Origin: Paenalcaligenes sp050487225
Lineage (GTDB): Bacteria; Pseudomonadota; Gammaproteobacteria; Burkholderiales; Burkholderiaceae_B
Length of the DNA stretch: 64,000 nt
Assembly (NCBI RefSeq): GCF_050487225.1
Contig: NZ_JBKQGY010000001.1
Location: 682,001-746,000, forward strand
Direction of reading: 5' to 3'
Shown here: positions 9,291 through 17,746 of the stretch, one piece after another
Position numbering within the stretch: position 1 is the first letter of the stretch
Layout of the letters: the number at the start of each line of letters is the position of its first letter
Program-made: the position numbers and the translations under genes
The notes under the pieces: generated by a model
Seen by the model: only the letters and a program-made list of their open reading frames with translations
What the model was told of the DNA's origin: nothing
Database searches by the model: none

Positions 9291-9869
9291 ATGGCTAAAG
9301 CGGTAAAAGCTGTGAAAAAAGTGGCAAGTAAAAAAGTTGCAACTAAAAAGGCTGCACCTAAAACGGTAGCCCCAAAAACAGTCAAGGCGGCGCCAGGTAT
9401 TCTGGCTGTTAACATCGGCATTAGTGATGCTGACCGTGCCCGTATCGCCGAGGAGCTATCTAAGGTATTGGCTGATTCCTACACGGTGTACCTGATGACG
9501 CACAATTTTCATTGGAACGTCACAGGCCCTATGTTCAACACATTGCATGAAATGTTCATGGGTCAATACACCGAAACATGGCAGGCGCTGGATGCGATTG
9601 CTGAACGTATGCGCGCATTGGGGCACTATGCTCCAGGTACGTACGCTCAGTTTGCAGCACTCAGTTCTATTGCAGAACCTAAAGGCGTGCCAGATGCACA
9701 GCAAATGATTGCTATGCTATTGTCTGCTAACGAGGCGTTATCACGTACAGCCAGACAAGCATTTGATTGTGCCGATGCCGCAGACGATCAGCCTACCGCT
9801 GATTTGTTAACGCAGCGTTTGGATGTGCACGAGAAAAATGCGTGGATGCTGCGCAGCCTCTTACAATAA
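9291..9869 (+). CDS. dps: Dps-type ferritin with a lysine-rich N-terminal tail
   Basis: A 192-residue Dps protein, longer than usual because of an N-terminal extension of about 35 residues rich in Lys, Ala and Val, likely a DNA-binding tail. The ferritin core begins near residue 38. Aligned by spacing to E. coli Dps, H74, H86, D101 and E105 match ferroxidase ligands H51, H63, D78 and E82. The position equivalent to D67 (a Glu or Asp in most Dps proteins) is M90 in HEMFMGQY. The protein should store iron, consume peroxide and coat DNA under stress. A strong ribosome site (AAGGAG) precedes the start, and oxyR lies directly upstream. Confidence 0.93.
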   Translation: MAKAVKAVKKVASKKVATKKAAPKTVAPKTVKAAPGILAVNIGISDADRARIAEELSKVLADSYTVYLMTHNFHWNVTGPMFNTLHEMFMGQYTETWQALDAIAERMRALGHYAPGTYAQFAALSSIAEPKGVPDAQQMIAMLLSANEALSRTARQAFDCADAADDQPTADLLTQRLDVHEKNAWMLRSLLQ

Positions 9870-9914
9870 GTACTATGAGGTAAGGGCTTGAGTCATCAGG
9901 CTCTTATAGTGGGT

Positions 9915-9944
9915 GACTGCCTGCGCCGGTTAGGGCAGGCAGTC
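9915..9944 (+). other. Perfect 10-bp hairpin between dps and livK copy 1
   Basis: GACTGCCTGC (9915-9924) pairs with GCAGGCAGTC (9935-9944) around a 10-base loop. No T-run follows. It may end dps transcription inefficiently, protect the dps 3' end, or lie in the livK leader. Confidence 0.5.
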
Positions 9945-9970
9945 ATGTCATTTATCAGGAGATCACATTT

Positions 9971-11095
9971 ATGAAAATCCGTTTTACCCCTGTTGCCAGT
10001 GCTCTGGCATTGGCTACCGGCATGATGCTGGCTACAACCGCTCATGCAGATAGCATCAAAATTGCCGTAGCAGGTCCAACCACAGGCCCCGTAACTCAGT
10101 ATGGCGATATGGTTCGTGAAGGGGTGAATACCGCTATCGAACAAATCAATGCTGGCGGTGGCGTATTGGGTAAGCAACTGGAACTGGTCGTCATCGATGA
10201 TGGCTGTGAACCTAAACAAGGTCCAGTGGTAGCGAACCGTGTGATCAATGATGGTATTAACTACGTTGTTGGCCACGTATGTTCCGGTGCAACGATTGCT
10301 GCTACCGACATCTACAACAGCGAAGGCATCGTGATGGTTAGCCCATCTGCTACAGCGCCTGCTGTGACTGATGGCAAAGGCTACGACAGTATTTTCCGTA
10401 CTATCGGTCGCGATGACCAGCAAGGCCCTGCCGCTGCTGCCTTTATCGCTGCGAACATCAAGCCAACTAAAGTGGCTGTGCTGCACGACAAACAATCCTA
10501 CGGCCAAGGTATTGCGACAGCCGTACGTGATGGTTTGAAAGATGCTGGCTACGAAATCGTGATGTTCGAAGGTATTAACGCCGGTGACACCGACTACTCC
10601 GCTGTAATCACTAAGCTGAAATCTACAGGTGCTGACTTCATTTACTACGGTGGCTACCACCCAGAAATGGGCTTGTTGCTGCGTCAAGGTGCAGAGCAAG
10701 GTCTGAAAGTGACTGTGATGGGCCCTGAGGGTTCTGGTAACCCAGACATCAACGCCATTGCTGGTGAAGCCGTTGAAGGCATGCTGCTGACATTGCCGGC
10801 TGACTTTACTCAAGATGCCGAAAACGCCGAAATCGTTAAAGCCTTTGAAGCCAAAGGTCGCGATGCAGCCGGTGCGTTCCAAATGACATCGTATGCAGCG
10901 ACTAAAGCCATTGCTGACGGTATTGCTGGTGCAGGTGTAGACGATCCAGTCAAAGTAGCCGAGTTCTTGCATGCTAACGAAATCAAAACGCCAATTGGCA
11001 TGATTTCCTGGAACGAGCAAGGCGATTTGAACGAGTTCAAATTTGATGTGTACGTATGGCACAAAGACGGTTCCAAAACACTGTACGGTAAATAA
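9971..11095 (+). CDS. livK: Branched-chain amino acid ABC transporter, binding protein (LivK copy 1)
   Basis: A periplasmic binding protein of the Leu/Ile/Val family, 374 residues, with a signal peptide ending near THA (residues 1-26). The family motifs KIAVAGPTTGP, ATDIYNSEGI, FRTIGRDDQQGP and GINAGDTDYSAVI are present, with a cysteine pair (DDGCEPKQ and HVCSG) expected to form a disulfide. AGGAG precedes the start. It is transcribed alone with its own terminator, separate from the permease genes, and is closely related to the second copy at 12783. It probably delivers a somewhat different amino acid set to the same LivHMGF channel. Confidence 0.9.
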   Translation: MKIRFTPVASALALATGMMLATTAHADSIKIAVAGPTTGPVTQYGDMVREGVNTAIEQINAGGGVLGKQLELVVIDDGCEPKQGPVVANRVINDGINYVVGHVCSGATIAATDIYNSEGIVMVSPSATAPAVTDGKGYDSIFRTIGRDDQQGPAAAAFIAANIKPTKVAVLHDKQSYGQGIATAVRDGLKDAGYEIVMFEGINAGDTDYSAVITKLKSTGADFIYYGGYHPEMGLLLRQGAEQGLKVTVMGPEGSGNPDINAIAGEAVEGMLLTLPADFTQDAENAEIVKAFEAKGRDAAGAFQMTSYAATKAIADGIAGAGVDDPVKVAEFLHANEIKTPIGMISWNEQGDLNEFKFDVYVWHKDGSKTLYGK

Positions 11096-11117
11096 TTAAC
11101 GTATAGGTAGTTCCTAA

Positions 11118-11146
11118 AAGAGGGCGGCGATAAGCCGCCTTCTTTT
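11118..11146 (+). terminator. Terminator of livK copy 1
   Basis: GGCGGC (11123-11128) pairs with GCCGCC (11134-11139) around GATAA, extended by weaker pairs and followed by TTCTTTT. Confidence 0.8.
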
Positions 11147-11227
11147 ATGTGGGCAAGGCCTCTGCTACAGTGTTGAGTGCGCGTCTTGGAGCGCAGTAAT
11201 AAGAAAGATATTCTAGGAGTTACATAG

Positions 11228-12064
11228 ATGGTGAATGAGGCTTACCAAATGACGTTGGCATTTATTGGCGGGGGCAACATGGCTTCTGCATTGTCAGCAG
11301 GATTAATCGGTAAACGATGTGCCGCATCGGATGTGTTGGTGGTAGAACCCCATGCAGAATTACGCGATAAATGGGCTGAGCAAGGCGTCTTGACGCAACC
11401 ACATGCTCAAGAGCAACTGCGCCATCATCGTGTGTGGGTGTTTGCCGTGAAGCCTCAAGTGATGAAAGAGGTCGTACTGCAGTGCAAGCCTTTCTTGCAG
11501 CCTGACACCTTGATCATTAGTGTGGCAGCCGGCATTGCGGCCACAGATATTGCGCGTTGGTTAGGGGATGACACGCCTTACGACCGCGTAATTCGCTGTA
11601 TGCCCAATACGCCTGCCTTCATTGGTTGTGGTGCAACTGGCTTGTTAGCATTACCAGCTGTCCCTGAGCGTGATAAAAACATCGCTAATCAGTTGTTGGG
11701 CACAGTAGGTGAAGTGGTGTGGGTAGATAATGATGATCAGATAGATGCGGTCACCGCATTGTCTGGTAGTGGCCCTGCTTACGTGTTCTTGTTCTTAGAG
11801 GCATTAATTGCTGGTGGCACAGAGCTGGGGTTATCGCCTGAGCAAGCCAGAAAACTCGCTCTGGCTACATTGAACGGTGCGACACAGTTAGCGAGTTTGT
11901 CTCCAGAAACGCCCGAAACCCTGCGTAAACGTGTGACGTCGCAAGGGGGTACAACCGCTGCAGCGTTAGATGTGTTGTTTGCTGAGAATTTTGAGACTAC
12001 CGTTAAAACGGCGATGGCAGCCGCCAAACGTCGAGCGGCAGAGTTGTCTGTGGAATTTGCATGA
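11228..12064 (+). CDS. proC: Pyrroline-5-carboxylate reductase
   Basis: Catalyses the last step of proline synthesis, NAD(P)H reduction of pyrroline-5-carboxylate. It is 278 residues long with an N-terminal Rossmann motif (FIGGGNMASAL) and the P5CR dimerisation region, including ALSGSGPAYVFLFLEAL and VTSQGGTTAAAL, which form the active site. The ATG at 11228 has AGGAG eight bases upstream; a second ATG seven codons on is less likely. The next gene overlaps its stop codon by four bases (ATGA), so the two are an operon. Confidence 0.94.
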   Translation: MVNEAYQMTLAFIGGGNMASALSAGLIGKRCAASDVLVVEPHAELRDKWAEQGVLTQPHAQEQLRHHRVWVFAVKPQVMKEVVLQCKPFLQPDTLIISVAAGIAATDIARWLGDDTPYDRVIRCMPNTPAFIGCGATGLLALPAVPERDKNIANQLLGTVGEVVWVDNDDQIDAVTALSGSGPAYVFLFLEALIAGGTELGLSPEQARKLALATLNGATQLASLSPETPETLRKRVTSQGGTTAAALDVLFAENFETTVKTAMAAAKRRAAELSVEFA

Positions 12065-12621
12065 AAGCAGTAGGTGAAACGGGTCGTCTTGAGGCGGTCC
12101 GACCTATACATTATGGGGTGGCCATTATTGCGATGATCATCATCGTGGTGGCCTCTAATGTATTGGTGCAGTACCCCATCAACCCCTGGCTGACATGGGG
12201 AGCGTTAACCTATCCAGTGTCTTTTCTGGTCTCGGACCTACTAAATAGACGTTTTGGCCCTATCACAGCACGTAAAGTGGCGCTGTGGGGCTTTATTGCA
12301 GCCTTATTGGTGTCAGCGTGGTTGGCAACACCTCGCATTGCAATAGCTTCGGGTTTGGCGTTTCTGATTGCACAGTTGGCCGATATACATGTGTTTGATA
12401 GGTTGCGTGATGGCAAGTGGTGGCAAGCGCCTTTTGTTGGTGGGATTGCCGGTGCAGCAGTCGATACTTTTGTTTTCTTTGGTATCGCTTTTGCTGGGAC
12501 CGATATGCCTTGGCACACATTAATGCTAGGTGATTTCGCAATAAAAATTCTATTAAACACCTTCATGCTTGCTCCATTTAGAGCATTAATGTGGAACCTT
12601 GCTAGACCAAAGGATAAGTAA
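12061..12621 (+). CDS. VUT family transporter, probable queuosine precursor transporter (YhhQ type)
   Basis: A 186-residue inner-membrane protein of the DUF165/VUT family with about five or six hydrophobic segments (first near residues 18-38). The signature around PVSFLVSDLLNRRFGP is visible. E. coli YhhQ of this family imports queuosine precursors for tRNA modification. The gene overlaps proC by four bases and must be translationally coupled, although no functional link with proline is obvious. The stop is followed by a run of A and T without a clear terminator. The family is confident; the substrate is inferred. Confidence 0.8.
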   Translation: MKAVGETGRLEAVRPIHYGVAIIAMIIIVVASNVLVQYPINPWLTWGALTYPVSFLVSDLLNRRFGPITARKVALWGFIAALLVSAWLATPRIAIASGLAFLIAQLADIHVFDRLRDGKWWQAPFVGGIAGAAVDTFVFFGIAFAGTDMPWHTLMLGDFAIKILLNTFMLAPFRALMWNLARPKDK

Positions 12622-12680
12622 AAAAGCGTTAAATCTGCTCTGTCGCTAGGGCTTTTACGTAGTGACACTCCCTAGTGGGA

Positions 12681-12719
12681 TGTAGAAAATACATGAACTT
12701 TGTTCACTTTGTTTCTACA
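12681..12719. promoter_or_regulatory. Concentric palindrome upstream of livK copy 2
   Basis: Outer arms TGTAGAAA (12681-12688) and TTTCTACA (12712-12719) and inner arms TGAAC (12694-12698) and GTTCA (12702-12706) share one centre at 12700. It is a candidate operator or leader hairpin for the liv operon. Confidence 0.4.
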
Positions 12720-12782
12720 AATCATGTCCGTGGCAATTAAGCGTATTTTCTGAAAGCAGCGGCTCACTCGGGAGTGGTAGCA

Positions 12783-13898
12783 ATGAAATTAACAGCTTTA
12801 GGTTTTAGTCTGGCAGTGGCGATGGGGGCAGGATGGAGTGTGGCGTACGCCGCCGACGACACCATCAAAATTGGTATTGTGCAGCCCATGACAGGGCCCT
12901 CTACTCAATACGGAGATCAAATTCAGGCAGGGGCGTTAACCGCTATTGATGCTATTAATGCCAAGGGCGGTGTAAATAACCGCCAATTAGAAGCTGTACT
13001 GATTGATGATGCTTGCGAACCCAAGCAGGCCGTTGCCTCTGCAAACCGAGTGATGACGGCTGGTGCAAACTTCGCTGTTGCGCATGCTTGCTCTGGTACG
13101 GCTGTCCCCGCAGTGAATATTTATGAGCAAGAAGGGATTGTCGCCATCACGCCAGGGGCAACTTCACCTGCTGTGACCGATACCATCAAACCGCATTATT
13201 TCTTCCGTACTATTGGTAGAGACGATCAGCAAGGCCCATTTGCTGCGGCCTATATCCTGGAACAACTCAAGCCAGCCAGCATCGCTATTTTGCACGATAA
13301 ACAGACCTACGGTTCTGGTGTGGCCAATCAAGTGCGAGATGCGCTAACCAAGGGCGGTGCAAACATTGTTTTTTACGAAGGTATTAACGTAGGGGATACA
13401 GACTACTCAGCGGTCATCACCAAATTGCGTAGCATGAACCCCGATTTAATCTATTTTGGTGGGTATCACGCTGAGTTAGGGTTATTACTACGTCAAGCAC
13501 GTGAACAGGGCGTAACCACTCAGTTTATGGGCCCAGAGGGTGTGGCAAACCAAGATTTGGTAGCCATTGCGGGTGACGCGGTGGATGGTTTACTGGTAAC
13601 CTTGCCGGCTGACTTCGCCAAAATGGACAGTAACAAGCAGGTCATGGAAGAGTTTAAGACCTATGGACGCAGTCCAGATGGTGCATTTACCTTCCCAGCT
13701 TATGCCGCTGTACAGATCATTGCAGATACCTTAACAGCAGTAGGAGACGATGCTGCTAAAGGTGCTGATCACATGCACGAGAACAACTTCGAAACCGCCA
13801 TTGGCAACGTAGCTTATGACGATAAGGGGGATCTCAAACATTTTGAGTTTTCAGTTTACAAATGGGACAAAGAGAGCGGTTTCTCTGAGGTCAATTAA
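12783..13898 (+). CDS. livK: Branched-chain amino acid ABC transporter, binding protein (LivK copy 2)
   Basis: A periplasmic Leu/Ile/Val-family binding protein of 371 residues with a signal peptide ending near AYA. It is homologous end to end to the copy at 9971: KIGIVQPMTGPSTQYG, DDACEPKQ with AHACSG, FRTIGRDDQQGP and GINVGDTDYSAVI line up. The ATG at 12783 has GGGAG eight bases upstream; a GTG three codons earlier overlaps that ribosome site and was rejected. It is the first gene of the livKHMGF operon. A strong hairpin separates it from livH. Confidence 0.9.
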   Translation: MKLTALGFSLAVAMGAGWSVAYAADDTIKIGIVQPMTGPSTQYGDQIQAGALTAIDAINAKGGVNNRQLEAVLIDDACEPKQAVASANRVMTAGANFAVAHACSGTAVPAVNIYEQEGIVAITPGATSPAVTDTIKPHYFFRTIGRDDQQGPFAAAYILEQLKPASIAILHDKQTYGSGVANQVRDALTKGGANIVFYEGINVGDTDYSAVITKLRSMNPDLIYFGGYHAELGLLLRQAREQGVTTQFMGPEGVANQDLVAIAGDAVDGLLVTLPADFAKMDSNKQVMEEFKTYGRSPDGAFTFPAYAAVQIIADTLTAVGDDAAKGADHMHENNFETAIGNVAYDDKGDLKHFEFSVYKWDKESGFSEVN

Positions 13899-13909
13899 AG
13901 GTTAATTAG

Positions 13910-13940
13910 GTCTGGCGTCGCAAATTTACTGACGCCAGAC
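13910..13940 (+). other. Intercistronic hairpin between livK copy 2 and livH
   Basis: A perfect 10-bp stem (GTCTGGCGTC at 13910-13919, GACGCCAGAC at 13931-13940) with an 11-base loop and no T-run. It probably stabilises the livK mRNA or partly blocks read-through, keeping binding protein in excess over permease. Confidence 0.6.
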
Positions 13941-14003
13941 AGAATAAGCATCTAGCTACGGGTTACAATCCCTGCCAAAGCTTTATTCGGAATCCCAAAT
14001 TCA

Positions 14004-14930
14004 ATGTCTGATTTATTACCACAATTAATTCAGCAGCTGTTTAACGGGCTGTCGCTGGGTGCTATTTACGCGTTGATTGCCATCGGCTATACCATGGTTT
14101 ACGGCATCATCGGAATGATCAACTTTGCTCATGGTGAGATCTATATGATCGGTGCCTATGCAGGGTTGGTGACGTTATCTATTATCGGTATGAACTCTGG
14201 CTTACCTGTGCTCCTGATCGTGCTGATCATGATCTTGGTAGCGGTAGCCATTACGGCCGCTTATGGTTTTGCGGTAGAGAAAGTCGCTTACGCGCCATTA
14301 CGGGGCAGTCCACGTTTAGTGCCTTTGATTTCTGCAATTGGTATGTCTATTTTCTTGCAGAACTGGGTGGCTTTGGGCCAAGGCGCGCGTGATATGGCTG
14401 TGCCTGCACTGGTAACCGGTGCCGTACAGATTCCCATGGGGGACGACTTCACGGTGACGGCGGCGTACTCACGTATCTTGATCATTGTAGTGACGGTGGT
14501 TTTGATGGTTGCGCTGAGTTTTTACATCAAATATTCCCGTATGGGCCGTGCATCGCGAGCTTGTTCTCAAGATTTACGCATGGCCAATCTGCTGGGTATT
14601 GATACCAACAAGGTGATCTCTTTCACGTTTGTGATTGGGGCCATGCTTGCCGCCGTAGGTGGGGTATTGATTGCATTGGCCATTGGTAAGTTGAATCCCT
14701 ATATTGGGTTTATCGCCGGTATCAAGGCGTTTACCGCTGCTGTGTTGGGTGGTATTGGTAGCATTCCTGGCGCTATGCTGGGTGGCGTTCTGCTAGGGCT
14801 AGCAGAGACATTTGCCGCTGCTTATATCTCATCGCAGTACAAGGACATTGTGGCGTTCAGCTTGCTTGTGCTGATTCTGCTGTTCCGTCCTACAGGCCTG
14901 CTTGGTAAACCAGAAGTGGAAAAAGTTTAA
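14004..14930 (+). CDS. livH: Branched-chain amino acid ABC transporter, permease LivH
   Basis: An inner-membrane permease of 308 residues with about eight membrane segments. The N-terminal NGLSLGAIYALIAIGYTMVY and the conserved INFAHGEIYMIGAY mark the LivH family. The coupling loop EACSQ-type motif reads RASRACSQDLRMANLLGID. It forms the heterodimeric channel with LivM. The stop codon overlaps the livM start by one base. Confidence 0.94.
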   Translation: MSDLLPQLIQQLFNGLSLGAIYALIAIGYTMVYGIIGMINFAHGEIYMIGAYAGLVTLSIIGMNSGLPVLLIVLIMILVAVAITAAYGFAVEKVAYAPLRGSPRLVPLISAIGMSIFLQNWVALGQGARDMAVPALVTGAVQIPMGDDFTVTAAYSRILIIVVTVVLMVALSFYIKYSRMGRASRACSQDLRMANLLGIDTNKVISFTFVIGAMLAAVGGVLIALAIGKLNPYIGFIAGIKAFTAAVLGGIGSIPGAMLGGVLLGLAETFAAAYISSQYKDIVAFSLLVLILLFRPTGLLGKPEVEKV

Positions 14931-16156
14931 TGGCAAGTCGAATTAAACACGCATTGTTCGCCGCATTTATTGCAGGCGTGATTGTCGCCCCAATCTTTGG
15001 TTTTCAAATTCTACGCTCAGGAATGAACACAACGGTTCAGCCTGAGTGGCCATTGATTTTCTATGGCATGGCGGCTGTGTTCATCGTGCAATTGTTGCGT
15101 CCCATGCTGGCAGGCAAACTGTCCAAAAGCGGGGCGTCGTTCAAGATCCCCGCTATGGGAGACCGGACACGACAAGTATTGATTGGTGCCTTAATTATTC
15201 TGGCTGTAGTATGGCCTTTCTTTTCAGGGCGATCGCAGATTGATATTGCTACTTTGGTGCTGATCTATGTGATGTTGGCATTGGGGTTGAATATCGTGGT
15301 GGGCTACGCTGGCCTGCTGGATCTGGGCTTTGTGGGTTTTTATGCTGTGGGGGCTTATACCTACGCATTGATGTACCACTGGCTGGGTCTAGGCTTCTGG
15401 TGGGCGCTACCATTTTCAGGTGTGATGGCAGGTATCTTTGGTTATTTACTAGGTTTCCCTGTCTTGCGTTTGCGCGGCGATTACCTGGCGATTGTGACCT
15501 TAGGGTTTGGTGAGATCATCCGCCTGCTATTGATCAACCTATATGATTTCACTGGCGGGCCTGACGGTATTTCTGGTATTCCTAAGCCTACTGTGTTTGG
15601 TTACCCTATGGTGCGTCGTGCGCCTGAAGGTGAAACCAGCTTCCACGAACTGGTGGGCTGGGCCTTCAATAACCAAGACATGACTACCTACTTGTATATT
15701 CTGGCTTTGGTGTTGGCGTTGATTACTTTCTTCGTCTCTAACCGCCTGTTGCGTATGCCTATAGGTAGGGCATGGGAAGCATTACGCGAAGATGAAATCG
15801 CCTGCCGTTCCTTGGGCTTAAACCCTACAGGCATCAAGTTGTCCGCTTTTACTATTGGTGCGACGTTTGCTGGCTTTGGCGGGGCATTCTTTGCGGCACG
15901 CCAAGGGATTGTGAATCCAGAGTCCTTTACCTTTATTGAGTCAGCGCTGATTCTAGCTATTGTGGTATTGGGTGGTATGGGTTCGCAAATAGGGGTAATT
16001 TTGGCAGCCATACTGTTAACGGTATTGCCTGAGTTTGCTCGCCAGTTTGCAGAGTATCGAATGCTGGTATTTGGTTTGGTGATGGTGTTGATGATGATTT
16101 GGCGTCCACAAGGATTGTTGCCAGCTAAACGTCCACATGTGGAGCTAAAACCATGA
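14930..16156 (+). CDS. livM: Branched-chain amino acid ABC transporter, permease LivM
   Basis: A 408-residue permease with about ten membrane segments. The first ~90 residues form the extra N-terminal module of long LivM proteins, then comes the core with GLNIVVGYAGLLDLGFVGFYAVGAY and the coupling loop WEALREDEIACRSLGLN. It pairs with LivH. The gene overlaps livH by one base and livG by four (ATGA), so translation is coupled along the operon. Confidence 0.94.
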   Translation: MASRIKHALFAAFIAGVIVAPIFGFQILRSGMNTTVQPEWPLIFYGMAAVFIVQLLRPMLAGKLSKSGASFKIPAMGDRTRQVLIGALIILAVVWPFFSGRSQIDIATLVLIYVMLALGLNIVVGYAGLLDLGFVGFYAVGAYTYALMYHWLGLGFWWALPFSGVMAGIFGYLLGFPVLRLRGDYLAIVTLGFGEIIRLLLINLYDFTGGPDGISGIPKPTVFGYPMVRRAPEGETSFHELVGWAFNNQDMTTYLYILALVLALITFFVSNRLLRMPIGRAWEALREDEIACRSLGLNPTGIKLSAFTIGATFAGFGGAFFAARQGIVNPESFTFIESALILAIVVLGGMGSQIGVILAAILLTVLPEFARQFAEYRMLVFGLVMVLMMIWRPQGLLPAKRPHVELKP

Positions 16157-16926
16157 CACAAACTAAAAAGATTTTAGAAGTAGACGGTTTGCGCATGCGT
16201 TTTGGTGGCTTGTTGGCCGTAGACGGTGTGAAGTTCGACCTAGAACCTCAAGAAGTATTTGCGATTATTGGGCCTAATGGTGCAGGTAAAACGACGGTTT
16301 TTAACTGCATTAGTGGTTTCTATAAGCCTAGCGAAGGCAATATTCGTCTCGATGGTGAGTCCATTCAAGGTTTGCCTAGTCATATGGTGGCGCGCAAAGG
16401 TATTGTGCGCACGTTCCAAAACGTACGTCTGTTTAAGAACCTGACCGTATTGGAAAACTTGATGGTGGCGCAGCATACTCGTATTTACACGGGTTTACTG
16501 GGCGGTTTGCTGAAGCTACCTAAGCATAGACACTCCGAGGAACAAGCCCTAGAGCGTGCGGCGCACTGGTTGGATTACTTAGATCTGCGTGAGTTCGCGA
16601 ACCGTGAGGCGGGAAATTTGGCGTATGGTTTGCAACGACGCTTAGAAATTGCGCGTTGCATGATCACGGATCCACGTATTTTGTTGTTGGATGAGCCCGC
16701 AGCCGGCCTTAACCCGCAAGAAAAACGTGATCTACAAGTGTTGATCAATGATTTGCGCAGTAAGTACAACGTGGCTGTACTGCTTATTGAGCACGATATG
16801 AGTCTAGTAATGGGTATTTCAGATCGTGTGATGGTGATGGAGTACGGTAGACCTATTGCTTCAGGCCTGCCTGCAGAAGTACAGAATGATCCGCGAGTGA
16901 TTAAAGCGTATCTAGGAGAAGAGTAG
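16153..16926 (+). CDS. livG: Branched-chain amino acid ABC transporter, ATPase LivG
   Basis: The first of two ATPases of the importer, 257 residues. Walker A is GPNGAGKTT, the signature position reads LAYGLQRRLEIAR (LivG characteristically has YGxQR rather than LSGGQ) and Walker B is LLLDEPAAGLNP. It works as a heterodimer with LivF on the inner face of the LivHM channel. It overlaps livM by four bases and is followed after one base by livF. Confidence 0.94.
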   Translation: MTQTKKILEVDGLRMRFGGLLAVDGVKFDLEPQEVFAIIGPNGAGKTTVFNCISGFYKPSEGNIRLDGESIQGLPSHMVARKGIVRTFQNVRLFKNLTVLENLMVAQHTRIYTGLLGGLLKLPKHRHSEEQALERAAHWLDYLDLREFANREAGNLAYGLQRRLEIARCMITDPRILLLDEPAAGLNPQEKRDLQVLINDLRSKYNVAVLLIEHDMSLVMGISDRVMVMEYGRPIASGLPAEVQNDPRVIKAYLGEE

Positions 16927-16927
16927 C

Positions 16928-17629
16928 GTGCTTAAGCTTGAGAATGTCAGTACATATTACGGTGCTATTCAGGCCCTAGATGGCGTAACACTGGACGTAA
17001 ATAAAGGTGAAATTGTCACCTTAATTGGTGCAAACGGCGCGGGTAAAACCACCATGCTAATGACCGTGTGTGGTTCACCACGGGCGAAGAGCGGCCGTGT
17101 TACCTTTGAGGGCGACGACATCACAAATCTGCCTACGCATGAAATTATGCAGCGTGGTATAGCGATTTCGCCTGAAGGACGTCGAGTATTCCCCGATTTG
17201 ACGGTATCTGAAAACCTGAAAATGGGTGGTTTCTTTTTGAGTAAGGGCCAAATCGCAGAAGGGGAGGAGCACGTGTACGAGTTGTTCCCTAGATTGCGTG
17301 AGCGGGCATCACAACGCGCAGGAACGATGTCAGGTGGCGAGCAGCAGATGTTAGCCATCGGTAGGGCATTAATGAGTAAGCCTAGGCTATTACTATTAGA
17401 TGAGCCTACCTTAGGCTTGGCACCGCTGATCATTGCGCAGATATTTGATATCATCCGCACAATCCGAGACGAGGGTGTGACCGTGTTTCTGGTTGAGCAG
17501 AATGCAAACAAAGCACTACAAGTCGCTGATCGAGGCTATGTAATCGAGACTGGTAAAGTAGTTATGCAGGATACTGGCGCTAATCTATTGGCTAACCCGG
17601 ACGTGCGTAAAGCCTATCTAGGTGCGTAA
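16928..17629 (+). CDS. livF: Branched-chain amino acid ABC transporter, ATPase LivF
   Basis: The second ATPase, 233 residues, with Walker A GANGAGKTT, signature MSGGEQQMLAIGRALM and Walker B LLLLDEPTLGLAP. It begins at GTG with AGGAG inside the end of livG. The last gene of livKHMGF; a terminator follows 17 bases later. Confidence 0.94.
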   Translation: MLKLENVSTYYGAIQALDGVTLDVNKGEIVTLIGANGAGKTTMLMTVCGSPRAKSGRVTFEGDDITNLPTHEIMQRGIAISPEGRRVFPDLTVSENLKMGGFFLSKGQIAEGEEHVYELFPRLRERASQRAGTMSGGEQQMLAIGRALMSKPRLLLLDEPTLGLAPLIIAQIFDIIRTIRDEGVTVFLVEQNANKALQVADRGYVIETGKVVMQDTGANLLANPDVRKAYLGA

Positions 17630-17645
17630 AAGAAAACAAAATAAA

Positions 17646-17672
17646 GATGGCCGGTGCAATACCGGCTTCTTT
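17646..17672 (+). terminator. Terminator of the liv operon
   Basis: GCCGGT (17650-17655) pairs with ACCGGC (17661-17666) around five bases, followed by TTCTTT. Confidence 0.7.
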
Positions 17673-17746
17673 AGGTATAATTAATGCAACTAACGGAAGA
17701 TTAAAGTTTTACTTAAAGAAAAAGTTAACAATAAAGCAGGTGGGAA

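Noticed and set aside
9896..11062. 388-codon open frame antisense to livK copy 1
   Set aside because: It lies opposite a certain gene, is rich in Cys, His and Ser in the way antisense frames are, and has no family motif or ribosome site.
15688..16161. 157-codon frame opposite livM
   Set aside because: An antisense shadow of a firmly identified permease gene.
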